A stretch of DNA of 40,504 nt, from positions 1 through 40,504 of the forward strand of contig DATDBU010000163.1 in assembly GCA_036524675.1 (NCBI GenBank), in the 5' to 3' direction. This document shows positions 23,333-31,288 of the stretch, piece by piece. Both the position numbers and the translations under genes were made by a program. The DNA comes from DATDAW01 sp036524675 (lineage in GTDB: Bacteria > Verrucomicrobiota > Verrucomicrobiia > Chthoniobacterales > DASVRZ01). Every line of letters starts with the position of its first letter. Position 1 is the first letter of the stretch. The notes below the pieces were generated by a model, which was given only the letters and a program-made list of their open reading frames with translations, made no database searches and was not told where the DNA came from.

Positions 23333-23833
23333 ATGCTGAAAAGAGGGCTTTATCTTCTGCAGGGCGCAGCGATCGCCACCATTCTGTCAATACTTACCGG
23401 CTGCGAAACCACTGGACGTATCGGAACAAACAACGTCGAAGTCGATCGAGCTGCGGTTTTGGCATCTATCCAACACGAAGCGCCCGGCGATTACTGGATT
23501 GGCCGCCGGTATTACAAGCAGGCTTACCGTTTCTGGGGTTATGTCCGCAAACCGGGCCAACCTTGGAGCACCGCGAAATTGGTGATGGTGAACGAAAACA
23601 AAAAGGTCCTGCCCGATCGCGACGCCGGGAAAATGGGGACAGATAACGATTACGAGTATGGGCTCAAAGGTTATTTCTCGGGTGATATCGTCTATGAACC
23701 GGCAAGCAACGGGTTCTATCCAGAATTTGTGCTGACCGGCTACACACTGAAATCAACGAGCCCGCTGAATATTTTTACCGATCGCAACGCAACAAACTCT
23801 GGGTTGCTGACTGTCGCGAAACCAGTGCCGTAA
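23333..23833 (+). CDS. Lipoprotein of unknown function, copy 2 of a tandem pair
   Basis: 166 residues from ATG 23333. The lipobox is ILTGC (Cys25), and the domain repeats copy 1 with IGRRYYKQAYRFWGYVRKPG, MVNENKKVLPDR, KMGTDNDYEYGLKGYFSG and SNGFYPEFVLTGYTL. The leader and the last 20 residues differ most from copy 1, the central core least. The frame is open upstream to 23159, but that part overlaps the end of copy 1 and is not conserved. The 124 bp between the copies carries a short CG-rich stem. Tandem duplication is clear; no function is known. Confidence 0.75.
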   Translation: MLKRGLYLLQGAAIATILSILTGCETTGRIGTNNVEVDRAAVLASIQHEAPGDYWIGRRYYKQAYRFWGYVRKPGQPWSTAKLVMVNENKKVLPDRDAGKMGTDNDYEYGLKGYFSGDIVYEPASNGFYPEFVLTGYTLKSTSPLNIFTDRNATNSGLLTVAKPVP

Positions 23834-23859
23834 GAAAGGTAGAACGAAGAACCCGGAAG

Positions 23860-24873
23860 TCAGGAGGCGGGATTCGGGACCGGGCTTAAGTCGAGCAAAA
23901 CTTTGCCGTTTCTGCCAGATTGCTCTGCCCGCGCGATTGCTTCTTTGATTTGAGAAAGAGGAAACCGGCTGTCCACCGGCGTACGCAACAGACCTTGAGA
24001 GGCAAGAACGCCGAGCTGTCGAAAAAACTCCTCTTTTTCATCGCGTGTAGCGGAGACATACCAGGTCGTAATCCAAAAACCCCGAATGGCGACGTTTTTG
24101 AAGATGAGGGCGCCGTTGGAAACACGGACAGGTTTCCGGCTCATCGCCCCGTACGTCACCAGCTGGCCACCATTCCCCAGCGCCGAAATTTGCCTGTAAG
24201 CGCTGTCACCTCCGACGGCATTGAGGGCGAGACGCGCCTTTGCTCCTCCCATCGCATCACGGACTTTGTCCTTGGCGTCCGCGTCATCCAGAATGACGGC
24301 ATCAGCGCCAAGCGCCTCCAATTCAGGAATGAGTTCCTCGCGCCGGACAAGATTGACGGTTTTCCAGCCGAAATAATGGGCAATCTCGATCACGCAACGG
24401 CCGACAGCGGAGTTGGCGGCGTTTTGAAGAATCCATTCACCGGGCTGAAGCGACACGAAATCGTGGAGCATACGCCACGCGGTTGCCGGGTTAATTCGCA
24501 GCGTAGCCGCCACGTCGGCAGGCATCTCCGCCGAGACCCGCACACAATCGTCCGGGTTACCCGTCCAAAACTCACGCCAATATCCAGCACCAGATGGTAT
24601 GAAAACGAGATCACCCGGCGAAAATCGAGTCACCTCCGCTCCCACGGTCGAAACCTCACCGACCCCTTCCATACCCGGCGTCGCCGGCAACTTCGGCAGC
24701 CGCCCATACGTGCCTTCGAGGACGTTCAGATCGGCTGGGTTCACTGGCGACCACAGCATCCGGACCAGAATCTCGCCCGGCTCCGGCTCGCGCACCGGCT
24801 GTTGTTCAAGCTGAATGACGTCGGCAGGAGTTCCGTGTTGATGAAAAATTGCGGCAGTAGCGATACGGGACAT
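23860..24873 (-). CDS. Zinc-independent MDR oxidoreductase, trans-2-enoyl reductase-like
   Basis: 337 residues from ATG 24873; an upstream ATG at 24903 adds ten residues of no family character. It is a medium-chain dehydrogenase/reductase: GEILVRMLWSPVNPADLNVLEG, a substrate-side segment PATPGMEGVGEV, the NAD(P) fold ILQNAANSAVGRCVIEIA, then LGADAVILDDAD. The FWITTWYVSAT segment and the Trp/Tyr pattern resemble MECR/ETR1 enoyl-thioester reductases, which use NADPH to reduce the double bond in fatty-acid synthesis. It lacks catalytic zinc ligands, as expected for that branch. It could equally be a quinone oxidoreductase-like enzyme. It converges with the lipoprotein pair. Confidence 0.85.
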   Translation of the reverse strand: MSRIATAAIFHQHGTPADVIQLEQQPVREPEPGEILVRMLWSPVNPADLNVLEGTYGRLPKLPATPGMEGVGEVSTVGAEVTRFSPGDLVFIPSGAGYWREFWTGNPDDCVRVSAEMPADVAATLRINPATAWRMLHDFVSLQPGEWILQNAANSAVGRCVIEIAHYFGWKTVNLVRREELIPELEALGADAVILDDADAKDKVRDAMGGAKARLALNAVGGDSAYRQISALGNGGQLVTYGAMSRKPVRVSNGALIFKNVAIRGFWITTWYVSATRDEKEEFFRQLGVLASQGLLRTPVDSRFPLSQIKEAIARAEQSGRNGKVLLDLSPVPNPAS

Positions 24874-25111
24874 TTGAGAAAAGAATCGAGGTTGACGTAA
24901 CAATCAGGCTCAGAAACCGCTGCGATCAAATTCCTTCGGATGCGATTTGCCAATACAAATTCACTGAAGTTGCTTTTGCCGTGACATTGCCACACCAGTG
25001 GTAGTAAGCGACCGCCGATGCAGTTTGAAGGTATAGCATTTAGCGGCAAAAGCTTTGTTCCAAGCCAGTCTGAAATATATGTGCAACGCAATCAAAAATG
25101 GCAACCCACTG
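24874..25111. other. Divergent intergenic region before acyltransferase gene
   Basis: Roughly 240 bp between the MDR start and the acyltransferase start. It is noticeably more AT-rich than the regions to its left and carries no repeat or RNA that I can name. TATAAT-like hexamers occur by chance in this composition, so no promoter is assigned. Confidence 0.3.
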
Positions 25112-26164
25112 ATGAGATCTTCACGGAATATTGCGGTCGATATTTTCAAGTTAGTGGCCGCTTTTGGTGTGATCATAATCCATATGCAACCATCGACGAA
25201 TGCTGCCGCTGCACTCTCTAACCTGTTTTCCTTGTTTGCGGTTCCGTTCTTTCTGCTGATCTCCCTTTATTACTTTATCAAAAAAGTAAACTCCACTCCT
25301 TCACTGAGCGCCGCCGACCTTCACTTGGATCGGATACTCGTGCCTTACCTAATATGGACGCTAATTTATACTTTGATGCGAATGTTAAAATATCGCTCTC
25401 TTCATCAGCCCCTTTCTATCGACCTGATTGGAATTATAATTTTCGGCGGCGGCGCCGTACAACTCTACTTCATTCCATTGCTCTTACTCTTTCAAGCCGT
25501 GGCTCTGTCACTGATTTTGTCGTGTCGCGTCTCTCGACAGCGGATAATTGGCATCTGCACGATGGTTGGAGTTTTCGCTTTTAGTGAAATAGGCTCCGCA
25601 CGCGGACATTTCGGATTCGGCCAATCGTTTCAAAACGGCGTCGTTTATGTTCTCTTGGCGTTTTTGATGGTCTATGCCCAAGGCAGCCAGATTGGCCGCC
25701 GGATCAATGGAATAGTGGGCGTTCTAGTTACCGTCTTGATTTTCACGACGGCATTCTTTGGTTATCCCTTGAACTATCTTGGCACGTTACAAGGAGGTAT
25801 TTCCGGTTACGGGGTATCTGCCTTGGCGCTCAATTTGCCTCTCTATACAGAGATGATCGCCCTTCGGACCATGTTGACCTGTTCGTACGGCATTTACTTG
25901 GCTCACGTTGGATTTGTCGAGGCTATTGAATTTCTATCAAGCAGGTTCGGCTATGCTCTTGCGCCATACACACTTTTGGCCAAGACGACTCTTGGCAGCC
26001 TGATTTTTTTCCTCTGTCTTTTGCTTATATGGCTCGTTCGTTATAATTCCCTTTCGGCCTATCTTTTTCTTGGCGAATCCGATAAATATTCGATGCTCGA
26101 CAGGATCCGGCAGATCGACACGACCCGCTCGCCAACAAGCCACCGGCACACTGATAACCATTGA
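25112..26164 (+). CDS. Acyltransferase 3 family integral membrane protein
   Basis: 350 residues from ATG 25112; alternative in-frame starts are ATG 25079 and TTG 25055. The family hallmark is the first segment RNIAVDIFKLVAAFGVIIIHM with Arg and His facing the cytoplasm. About ten membrane helices follow, including FAVPFFLLISLYYF, DRILVPYLIWTLIY, LYFIPLLLLFQAV and the late HVGFVEAIEFL. These proteins transfer acetyl or other acyl groups to sugars of surface polysaccharides or lipids. No glycosyltransferase is nearby. The gene is visibly lower in GC than those on either side, consistent with transfer from another source. Confidence 0.85.
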   Translation: MRSSRNIAVDIFKLVAAFGVIIIHMQPSTNAAAALSNLFSLFAVPFFLLISLYYFIKKVNSTPSLSAADLHLDRILVPYLIWTLIYTLMRMLKYRSLHQPLSIDLIGIIIFGGGAVQLYFIPLLLLFQAVALSLILSCRVSRQRIIGICTMVGVFAFSEIGSARGHFGFGQSFQNGVVYVLLAFLMVYAQGSQIGRRINGIVGVLVTVLIFTTAFFGYPLNYLGTLQGGISGYGVSALALNLPLYTEMIALRTMLTCSYGIYLAHVGFVEAIEFLSSRFGYALAPYTLLAKTTLGSLIFFLCLLLIWLVRYNSLSAYLFLGESDKYSMLDRIRQIDTTRSPTSHRHTDNH

Positions 26165-26339
26165 GATCGGCCCCTGCGCACCCGTTTAGCGACCGCCATT
26201 CCCGAGACGAATCCAAGCCTTGCGAGACGCCCCGGCGAAATTGCCTCCGAAGGTCAACGGTTTCATCGTCGAACGCGAATTTGTCAGTTGTGTGCGAAGG
26301 CCGTTGTTTGATAGTGTCGCGTCGTTGGAGCATCCTGTC

Positions 26340-26858
26340 ATGGCACATGTAAAAGTACTCCAGGCAGACATCACCGCGTTGGCGGTGGACGCCATCGTTA
26401 ACGCGGCCAACTCCTCGCTGCTGGGCGGCGGCGGCGTTGATGGTGCCATCCATCGAGCCGCAGGCCCCGGTTTGCTTCGCGAGTGCAGGGAACTTGGCGG
26501 CTGTGATACCGGCGACGCGAAGCTTACCCGTGGGTACGATCTGCCGGCCCGATTCGTTATCCACACGGTTGGCCCGGTCTGGCATGGTGGTTCGCACGGT
26601 GAAGCGGATTTACTGGCGTCCTGCTACAGGCGGTGCCTTGAATTGGCGGCGGAACACGCGCTTGCTTCAATCGCGTTTCCAGCCATCAGCACGGGCGTCT
26701 ATGGTTTTCCCGTTGAACCGGCAGCCGGGATTGCCATTTCAACCGTCAGGGCGTTCATTCAGAGCCCGTCGTCCCTGCGAGAAGTCATTTTCTGCTGCTT
26801 CTCTCCGCGTGACTACCAACTCTATGCGGAACTTCTTTCCAACAACCCCAAGGCGTGA
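26340..26858 (+). CDS. Macro-domain O-acetyl-ADP-ribose deacetylase
   Basis: 172 residues from ATG 26340; the frame is open upstream but the first 40 residues lack family character. It matches the MacroD/YmdB class: VLQADITALAVDAIVNAANSSL, GGGGVDGAIHRAAG, the LTRGYDLPARFVIHTVGPVW segment, and FPAISTGVYGFP. These residues bind the ADP-ribose and position the attacking water. Such enzymes remove O-acetyl groups from O-acetyl-ADP-ribose or ADP-ribose from acidic residues. It is cytoplasmic. The gene stands alone, with 69 nt to the PAP2-like gene. Confidence 0.93.
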   Translation: MAHVKVLQADITALAVDAIVNAANSSLLGGGGVDGAIHRAAGPGLLRECRELGGCDTGDAKLTRGYDLPARFVIHTVGPVWHGGSHGEADLLASCYRRCLELAAEHALASIAFPAISTGVYGFPVEPAAGIAISTVRAFIQSPSSLREVIFCCFSPRDYQLYAELLSNNPKA

Positions 26859-26927
26859 CGAATCGTTCCCGGCTCGCCTGCTAAGGCCGGGACGTTGCCA
26901 GGCACGGCCCATGGGTAAGGATTGCCC

Positions 26928-27536
26928 ATGGCTGCCATCGAAAATCCGGCGGCCGGTGAAATGGGCGTGACTACCCGGTTTGCGCATTGGGTGTCAGTGG
27001 TCGCACACCCGTTCGTCATGGTTGCAATAATGGTCGGCACGGCGACCGCACGCCTCGACCGATCGGGAGACATCGTCTCAAACATTGGCATCGTCCTATT
27101 GTTTGCAATTCTGCCCGTGGTTGTGCTCACGGTTCGGCAAGTGCGCCGGGGGGCCTGGGCAAATGCGGACGCTTCCAATCCACGGGACCGTCCCGTCCTG
27201 TATGCCGTGGGTATTGCGGGCCTTCTGGCATTGATGTTGTACCTTACCGCGCGCCAGCCTGATTCCTTCCTGGTTCGCGGAACGTCGGTCGCTCTCCTCA
27301 TGCTTGCCGTGTGTGCGATCACGACCATTTGGGTGAAGGTATCGATTCACGTCGCCACTGCTGCGTTGGCGGCGACCACACTCATTTTACTCGGATCGCC
27401 TGTTGGGTGGGGTGGGGCCGTTGTTGTTCCGATTCTTATGTGGTCCCGGCTTGCGCTCGGCAGGCACAAGCCGTTGGAGGTTGCCTTCGGCTTGGTTTTC
27501 GGCATCCTTGCAGGAATCGCGACTCGATTCCCCTAA
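26928..27536 (+). CDS. PAP2-like membrane phosphatase
   Basis: 202 residues from ATG 26928, with a TAAGGA Shine-Dalgarno about 7 nt upstream; the TTG at 26922 is less likely. Several membrane helices are visible (IVLLFAILPVVVLTV, IAGLLALMLYL, LLMLAVCAITTIW). Motifs of PAP2 phosphatases are present in altered form: NPRDRPVLY for the KxxxxxxRP motif, KVSIH for PSGH, and SRLALGRHKPLEV for the SRxxxxxHxxxD motif. The final Asp of motif 3 is Glu here. It would dephosphorylate a lipid phosphate such as phosphatidate or undecaprenyl pyrophosphate if active. The relaxed motifs lower confidence in the substrate. Confidence 0.7.
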   Translation: MAAIENPAAGEMGVTTRFAHWVSVVAHPFVMVAIMVGTATARLDRSGDIVSNIGIVLLFAILPVVVLTVRQVRRGAWANADASNPRDRPVLYAVGIAGLLALMLYLTARQPDSFLVRGTSVALLMLAVCAITTIWVKVSIHVATAALAATTLILLGSPVGWGGAVVVPILMWSRLALGRHKPLEVAFGLVFGILAGIATRFP

Positions 27537-27618
27537 ATGCAAACGCCAGTCCGGGTCCGGAAGTGGGGCCGGCGACTCCCACCGAGCGGAAGAATTAACA
27601 TCGAAAACTGGAGTGTTT

Positions 27619-28179
27619 ATGTCAAAGCACGAAGTTCAAACAGCGACCCGTGAAGAAATGGACCAGTGCGTAGCTGTCATCGTGCTGGCTTTTGCCAACG
27701 ATCCCGCAGCGCGTTGGATGTACCCCGATGCTCATCAATATTTGAAGAACTTCCCGCTATTCGTCAGAGCTTTCGGCGGTCAGGCATTCGAACATGGCTC
27801 GGGCCACTACATCGACGAGTTTGGGGCTGCTGCACTTTGGCTGCCGCCTGGTGCCCACCCCGATGAAGAGGCACTCGTCGCGCTGGTCGAAGACTCCGTG
27901 CCTGCAAAAGATAGGGAGACGGTCTTCGGAGTCTTTGAGAAAATGGGCGCCTTTCATCCCAGCGAACCTCACTGGCATTTACCTCTTATCGGGACAGACC
28001 CGACCCGACAGGGCACAGGCCTGGGCTCCGTTCTTTTGCGCTACGCGCTAGCCATCTGCGACGAACAACAAACGCCCGCATACCTCGAAGCAACGAGCGA
28101 CCGGAACGTCTCGCTCTATCAACGGCACGGGTTTAAAGTCCTCGGCACGATTCGAGTTGGCACGTCACCCCCCCATTAG
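27619..28179 (+). CDS. GNAT-family acetyltransferase
   Basis: 186 residues from ATG 27619, chosen because the upstream extension overlaps the PAP2-like gene and is not conserved. The acetyl-CoA loop is DPTRQGTGLGSVLL, preceded by HWHLPLIGTDP and followed by the TPAYLEATSDRNVSLYQRHGF segment that closes the fold. An N-terminal segment (VIVLAFANDPAARWMYP) is typical of a branch often annotated as small-molecule or antibiotic acetyltransferases. The acceptor is unknown. A weak CTGCGG/CCGCAG stem (28241-28256) follows, without a clear T-tract. Confidence 0.88.
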   Translation: MSKHEVQTATREEMDQCVAVIVLAFANDPAARWMYPDAHQYLKNFPLFVRAFGGQAFEHGSGHYIDEFGAAALWLPPGAHPDEEALVALVEDSVPAKDRETVFGVFEKMGAFHPSEPHWHLPLIGTDPTRQGTGLGSVLLRYALAICDEQQTPAYLEATSDRNVSLYQRHGFKVLGTIRVGTSPPH

Positions 28180-28330
28180 ACCGATGCTGCGGAAACCAGC
28201 ACGAGATCGCTGAAACATTGAGATGGGCCGTATCGTCTGCCTGCGGACAGCCGCAGCTATTTGCGCTCGTTTCTTTCCCCGAATTTGTCACACGTTTACT
28301 TGAGGAAAGCTTTGTTCGCACTGCAATACG

Positions 28331-29119
28331 ATGCCCACGTCTGAAACGGAACTTCACAAGACACTGAAACGCCTCGCCTTCGGTTGGGCGCTGGAGAATG
28401 GGTTTCAGGCGGCGGGCTTCGAGATTTCGTTGCCACAATCCGGGTTTCGCGCGGACGTCGTTGCGTGCAAAACCGGGCGCTCTCGCGGACAGCCCGTTCC
28501 CGGCATTTCGGCCGTTTTCGAGTGCAAACAAAGCCGCGCCGATTGGCTGCGCGACTCGTTCGTTGCGGATAGCACGCGCCAGCGGCTATTAACCCTGAAC
28601 GCCCGCCGCACGACACTCGAACGGCTTCTCCGAGTGCATCACCCCTCCGCGATCGCGAGTGATACGTTGTTCAGCGAGTTCGGCGCGCTCAATCCAGACG
28701 CCCTCGCGCACGACGGTTACCGAAAAGTCCTCAAAGAAATTTCGACGCTCCAAAGCGCGCTATTCTCCAAGACGAAATTTGACGATCTCTCCCGGTATGG
28801 TTGTGTGAACTTATGTTATCTCGTCACAACCGAGAGGCTTGTGCACGATTTCGAGCTCCCGCCATTCTGGGGACATCTGGAACAGATCGGTGACTCCCTG
28901 GTCCTGCGACGCCAACCCATTTGGCAGAAAACGACCGAAGCAAACCGCCTCGTCGTCCTTCAAAAAATCGCGGCGGCATGGACGCGACAGGCACTCAGAA
29001 AACTCCTCCCGTTGGCGGACAAAAATCCGCAACCTGACAATGCGACCTCAAGGAACCATTCGGCACCGATCGGCTCATTGTCGGGTGCTGACGCGCGCCA
29101 CTCCGATTTCCCGCATTGA
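28331..29119 (+). CDS. PD-(D/E)XK nuclease-like protein, MmcB-type
   Basis: 262 residues. The core is a restriction-type nuclease fold: GFRADVVACK (D42), then ISAVFECKQSRADWLRD with E64-C65-K66 as the E-x-K pair. The pattern of an Asp followed by ECK in a basic context resembles MmcB-type DNA-repair nucleases. The central part (FDDLSRYGCVNLCYLVTTERL) and the helical C-terminus have no family I can name. The last 30 residues are low-complexity and may be dispensable. It is cytoplasmic and stands between a GNAT gene and a decaying regulatory locus. Nuclease activity is inferred from the motif alone. Confidence 0.6.
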   Translation: MPTSETELHKTLKRLAFGWALENGFQAAGFEISLPQSGFRADVVACKTGRSRGQPVPGISAVFECKQSRADWLRDSFVADSTRQRLLTLNARRTTLERLLRVHHPSAIASDTLFSEFGALNPDALAHDGYRKVLKEISTLQSALFSKTKFDDLSRYGCVNLCYLVTTERLVHDFELPPFWGHLEQIGDSLVLRRQPIWQKTTEANRLVVLQKIAAAWTRQALRKLLPLADKNPQPDNATSRNHSAPIGSLSGADARHSDFPH

Positions 29120-29188
29120 CGCTTCCAGACCCGTGCTTCGGCCATGCAGGGCGTTCATCCTCCGCTGTGCTATTTTTGCCGAACGACG

Positions 29189-29865
29189 ATGGAAAAAGAC
29201 CTGCTTTCGAACAAACCGTTGAATCGGCCGAGCCGTCCGATTTGTCTCGCCGGTTCGATCCTCGGCGCCCGGTGTCATGTGTGCGCATTTTTCAGCACCC
29301 GCGATGAAGAGTATCGCGTCCTGCTCCGTTCATCAAGGACGGCTTCGAATCCGGCGAGAAGGTCGTTCACACCATCGATCCACAGCAGCGTGATGAGCAC
29401 CTTGAGCGGCTGGCATCGGCTGGAATCGACGTGGTTGCTGCCATCCGAAGCGGGCAATTCGAACTGCGCACCTGGTCAAATACGCATCTCCGGGACGGAC
29501 AATTCGACCCGCATAAGACCCTTACCCTATTCCAGCAGGTTGTAAGCAACGCGAAACACCAGGGTTATCCTCGGATCCGGTTTGTCACCCAAATGGAATG
29601 GGCGCTGGAAGACAAACCCGGTATCCATGATCTGCTGGAATACGAAGCGCAAGCCAACGACATCTGGCTTCACCAGGAAGGTCCGGTCAACCCCGTCATT
29701 TGCACCTACGATCTCACAAAATTCAGCGGGGATGTCGTCATCGACATCATGCGGACGCACCCGATGATCATCATTGGAGGAATTCTTCAGGAGAACCCCT
29801 TCTCCGTTCCGCCCGACGAGTTTTTGCGAGATCTGCGCGAACGACGCCTTGTCCGGAAAAAATAG
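29189..29865 (+). pseudogene. MEDS-domain sensory gene with a one-base frameshift
   Basis: Two overlapping frames carry one protein. The first, from ATG 29189, reads to CHVCAFFSTRDEEYRVLL. The rest (PFIKDGFESGEKVVHTIDP, DEHLERLASAGIDVVAA, SGQFELRTWSNTHLRDGQFD, FVTQMEWALED, VICTYDLTKFSG) lies in the next frame. A C is missing at about 29326-29327, where CTCCCG would be expected and CTCCG is seen. The repaired protein of about 226 residues matches the MEDS domain described from DcmR-type regulators, thought to sense small hydrophobic signals. It lies 25 nt before a truncated sigma-54 activator, as in intact two-gene loci. A sequencing error is possible, but the partner gene is also broken. Confidence 0.8.
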
Positions 29866-31080
29866 CTAACAAGCCAGCCAAAACCCTTCATGCAAGTGCA
29901 GACGGCAGAGCAAGTCGATGAAGTCAGACATCTCAAGGCATGTGTGAACGATCTGATCAGCGTCCTGGCACTGCCTGCGATCTGGTCTGGCGGAGAGCCG
30001 CGCCGGATCATTCGCGCTCTGCGCGATGGACTGGTGGGCATGTTACGGCTGGAGTTCGCGTATGCCGAATTGAAAGACCCGGCTGGTAGTGCATCCATGA
30101 AGTTGATTCGTCATGCAAGACCTGAAAATCCCATTGCGGGTCCGCGGGAAATCGCTCAAACGCTCAGCAGCTGGTTGGAAGATAGCCCGCGCACACCGTT
30201 TCCAGCACTGCAACATCCCACGGGAAACGTCTCGCTCGCCCCGTGGCGACTCGGACTTCAAAATGAAATCGGCTGGGTGGTCGCAGGATCCCAGCGCGAC
30301 GATTTTCCCACTGCAACGGAAAGGTTCCTGCTGAATGTGGCGATCAACCAGGCAACGATCGGTCTGCAGGAGGCACGGCTCTTGTCCGAACAAAAGGGAA
30401 TTGCGAAGAACCTCGCTCAAAAGGTCGCGGAGCGAACCAGGGAGCTGCAGGAATTGAAGGACCAATTACAAAGGGAAAACGTGGTGCTCCGCGAACAACT
30501 GGACGAGACGTCGATGTTCGAGGAAATCGTGGGCGCCGCACCGGTCTTGCGGACCGTCCTTTCGCGCGTGTCGAAAGTCGCTCCAACGGATTCGACCGTA
30601 TTGATCACCGGAGAAAGCGGGACAGGCAAAGAGCTGATTGCCCGCGCCATTCATAAACGATCCGGTCGATCCACACGCACATTTGTGAAGGTCAACTGCG
30701 CAGCGATTCCCCCGTCCCTGATTGCTTCGGAATTATTCGGACATGAAAGAGGCGCCTTCACGGGAGCGCTCCAACGGCGGCTGGGGCGGTTCGAATTGGC
30801 CCAGGGAGGCACGCTTTTTCTCGATGAGGTTGGCGAGCTTCCCGCGGAAACTCAAATCGCTCTTCTGCGGGTGCTTCAGGAGCGCGAATTCGAGCGCGTT
30901 CCCGGACAATCCACTCCTGGATGTAGGCCGGACAGTTTCGACCGCTCAGGGCGAAGGATACGCATTCTCCATCTGCGAATCTCTGAATCTTCAACATGCA
31001 TAGAAGTGTTCGCTAGACGCGTGCCAACATCAGATCAGGGTCAAGCAGGACGACGCACCAAGAAAAACGGCCTCTGCATT

Positions 31081-31115
31081 TCGCGAATTTATCACGAATT
31101 AGCGAAAATTCGCGA
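31081..31115. repeat. Palindromic repeat inside the truncated activator's tail
   Basis: TCGCGAATTT (31081-31090) and AAATTCGCGA (31106-31115) are perfect 10-bp inverted arms with a 15-nt loop that itself holds CGAATTAGCGA-type partial copies. The pattern of GCGAATT units looks like a dispersed intergenic repeat, not coding sequence, supporting the view that the frame here is not real. Confidence 0.6.
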
Positions 31116-31190
31116 TTTGGCGTGCCTCCACCACGAGGACAAACATCGTTTTGCACTGGGATCGCCGGCATTGGGGCTTCAATACGCGCG

Positions 31191-31206
31191 TGGCACGGAT
31201 TTAGCG
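31191..31206 (+). promoter_or_regulatory. Candidate sigma-54 (-24/-12) promoter before the SDR-MDR set
   Basis: TGGCACGGATTTAGCG matches TGGCACGNNNNTTGCW except TAGC for TTGC and a final G. The GG and GC dinucleotides are correctly spaced. It is 83 nt before the SDR start at 31289 and just after the broken sigma-54 activator. The -24 half is perfect but the match is not significant on its own. Confidence 0.35.
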
Positions 31207-31288
31207 TAGAAAACACTGTCTGAATGACAAAGCAACCGCCCGCTCCCGACGGAGAATGGGATGATTTCCAGCATTTTTATAACTGCAA

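Larger units (their letters stand above)
29890..31209 (+). pseudogene. Truncated sigma-54 activator (GAF + partial AAA+)
   Basis: A 439-codon frame, of which only about 1-338 are real. Residues 30-165 are GAF-like (IRALRDGLVGMLRLEFAYAEL); a coiled coil follows (AERTRELQELKDQLQREN). The AAA+ domain then has Walker A GESGTGKE near 241, the sigma-54 loop GAFTGA near 290 and Walker B GGTLFLDEV near 307. Homology ends at REFERVPG, where VDVRVIAATNR would be expected. The last 100 residues are unrelated, so sensor-1, the arginine fingers and the Fis helix-turn-helix are missing. It cannot bind DNA as written. The break is at about 30905. Confidence 0.8.

Noticed and set aside
23920..24900. A 326-codon frame antisense to the enoyl-reductase-like gene
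   Set aside because: The minus-strand frame has full MDR motifs; this one has none.
26578..26596. TGGCATG...TTCGC in the macro-domain gene as a sigma-54 site
   Set aside because: The GC at -12 is displaced by one base and the site is inside a coding region.
28160..28180. TGGCACG at 28160 as a sigma-54 site
   Set aside because: The -12 half is CCCCC instead of TTGC and it lies inside the GNAT gene's last codons.
28241..28256. CTGCGG/CCGCAG stem as a terminator after the GNAT gene
   Set aside because: The stem is only 6 bp and no T-tract follows; too weak to call.
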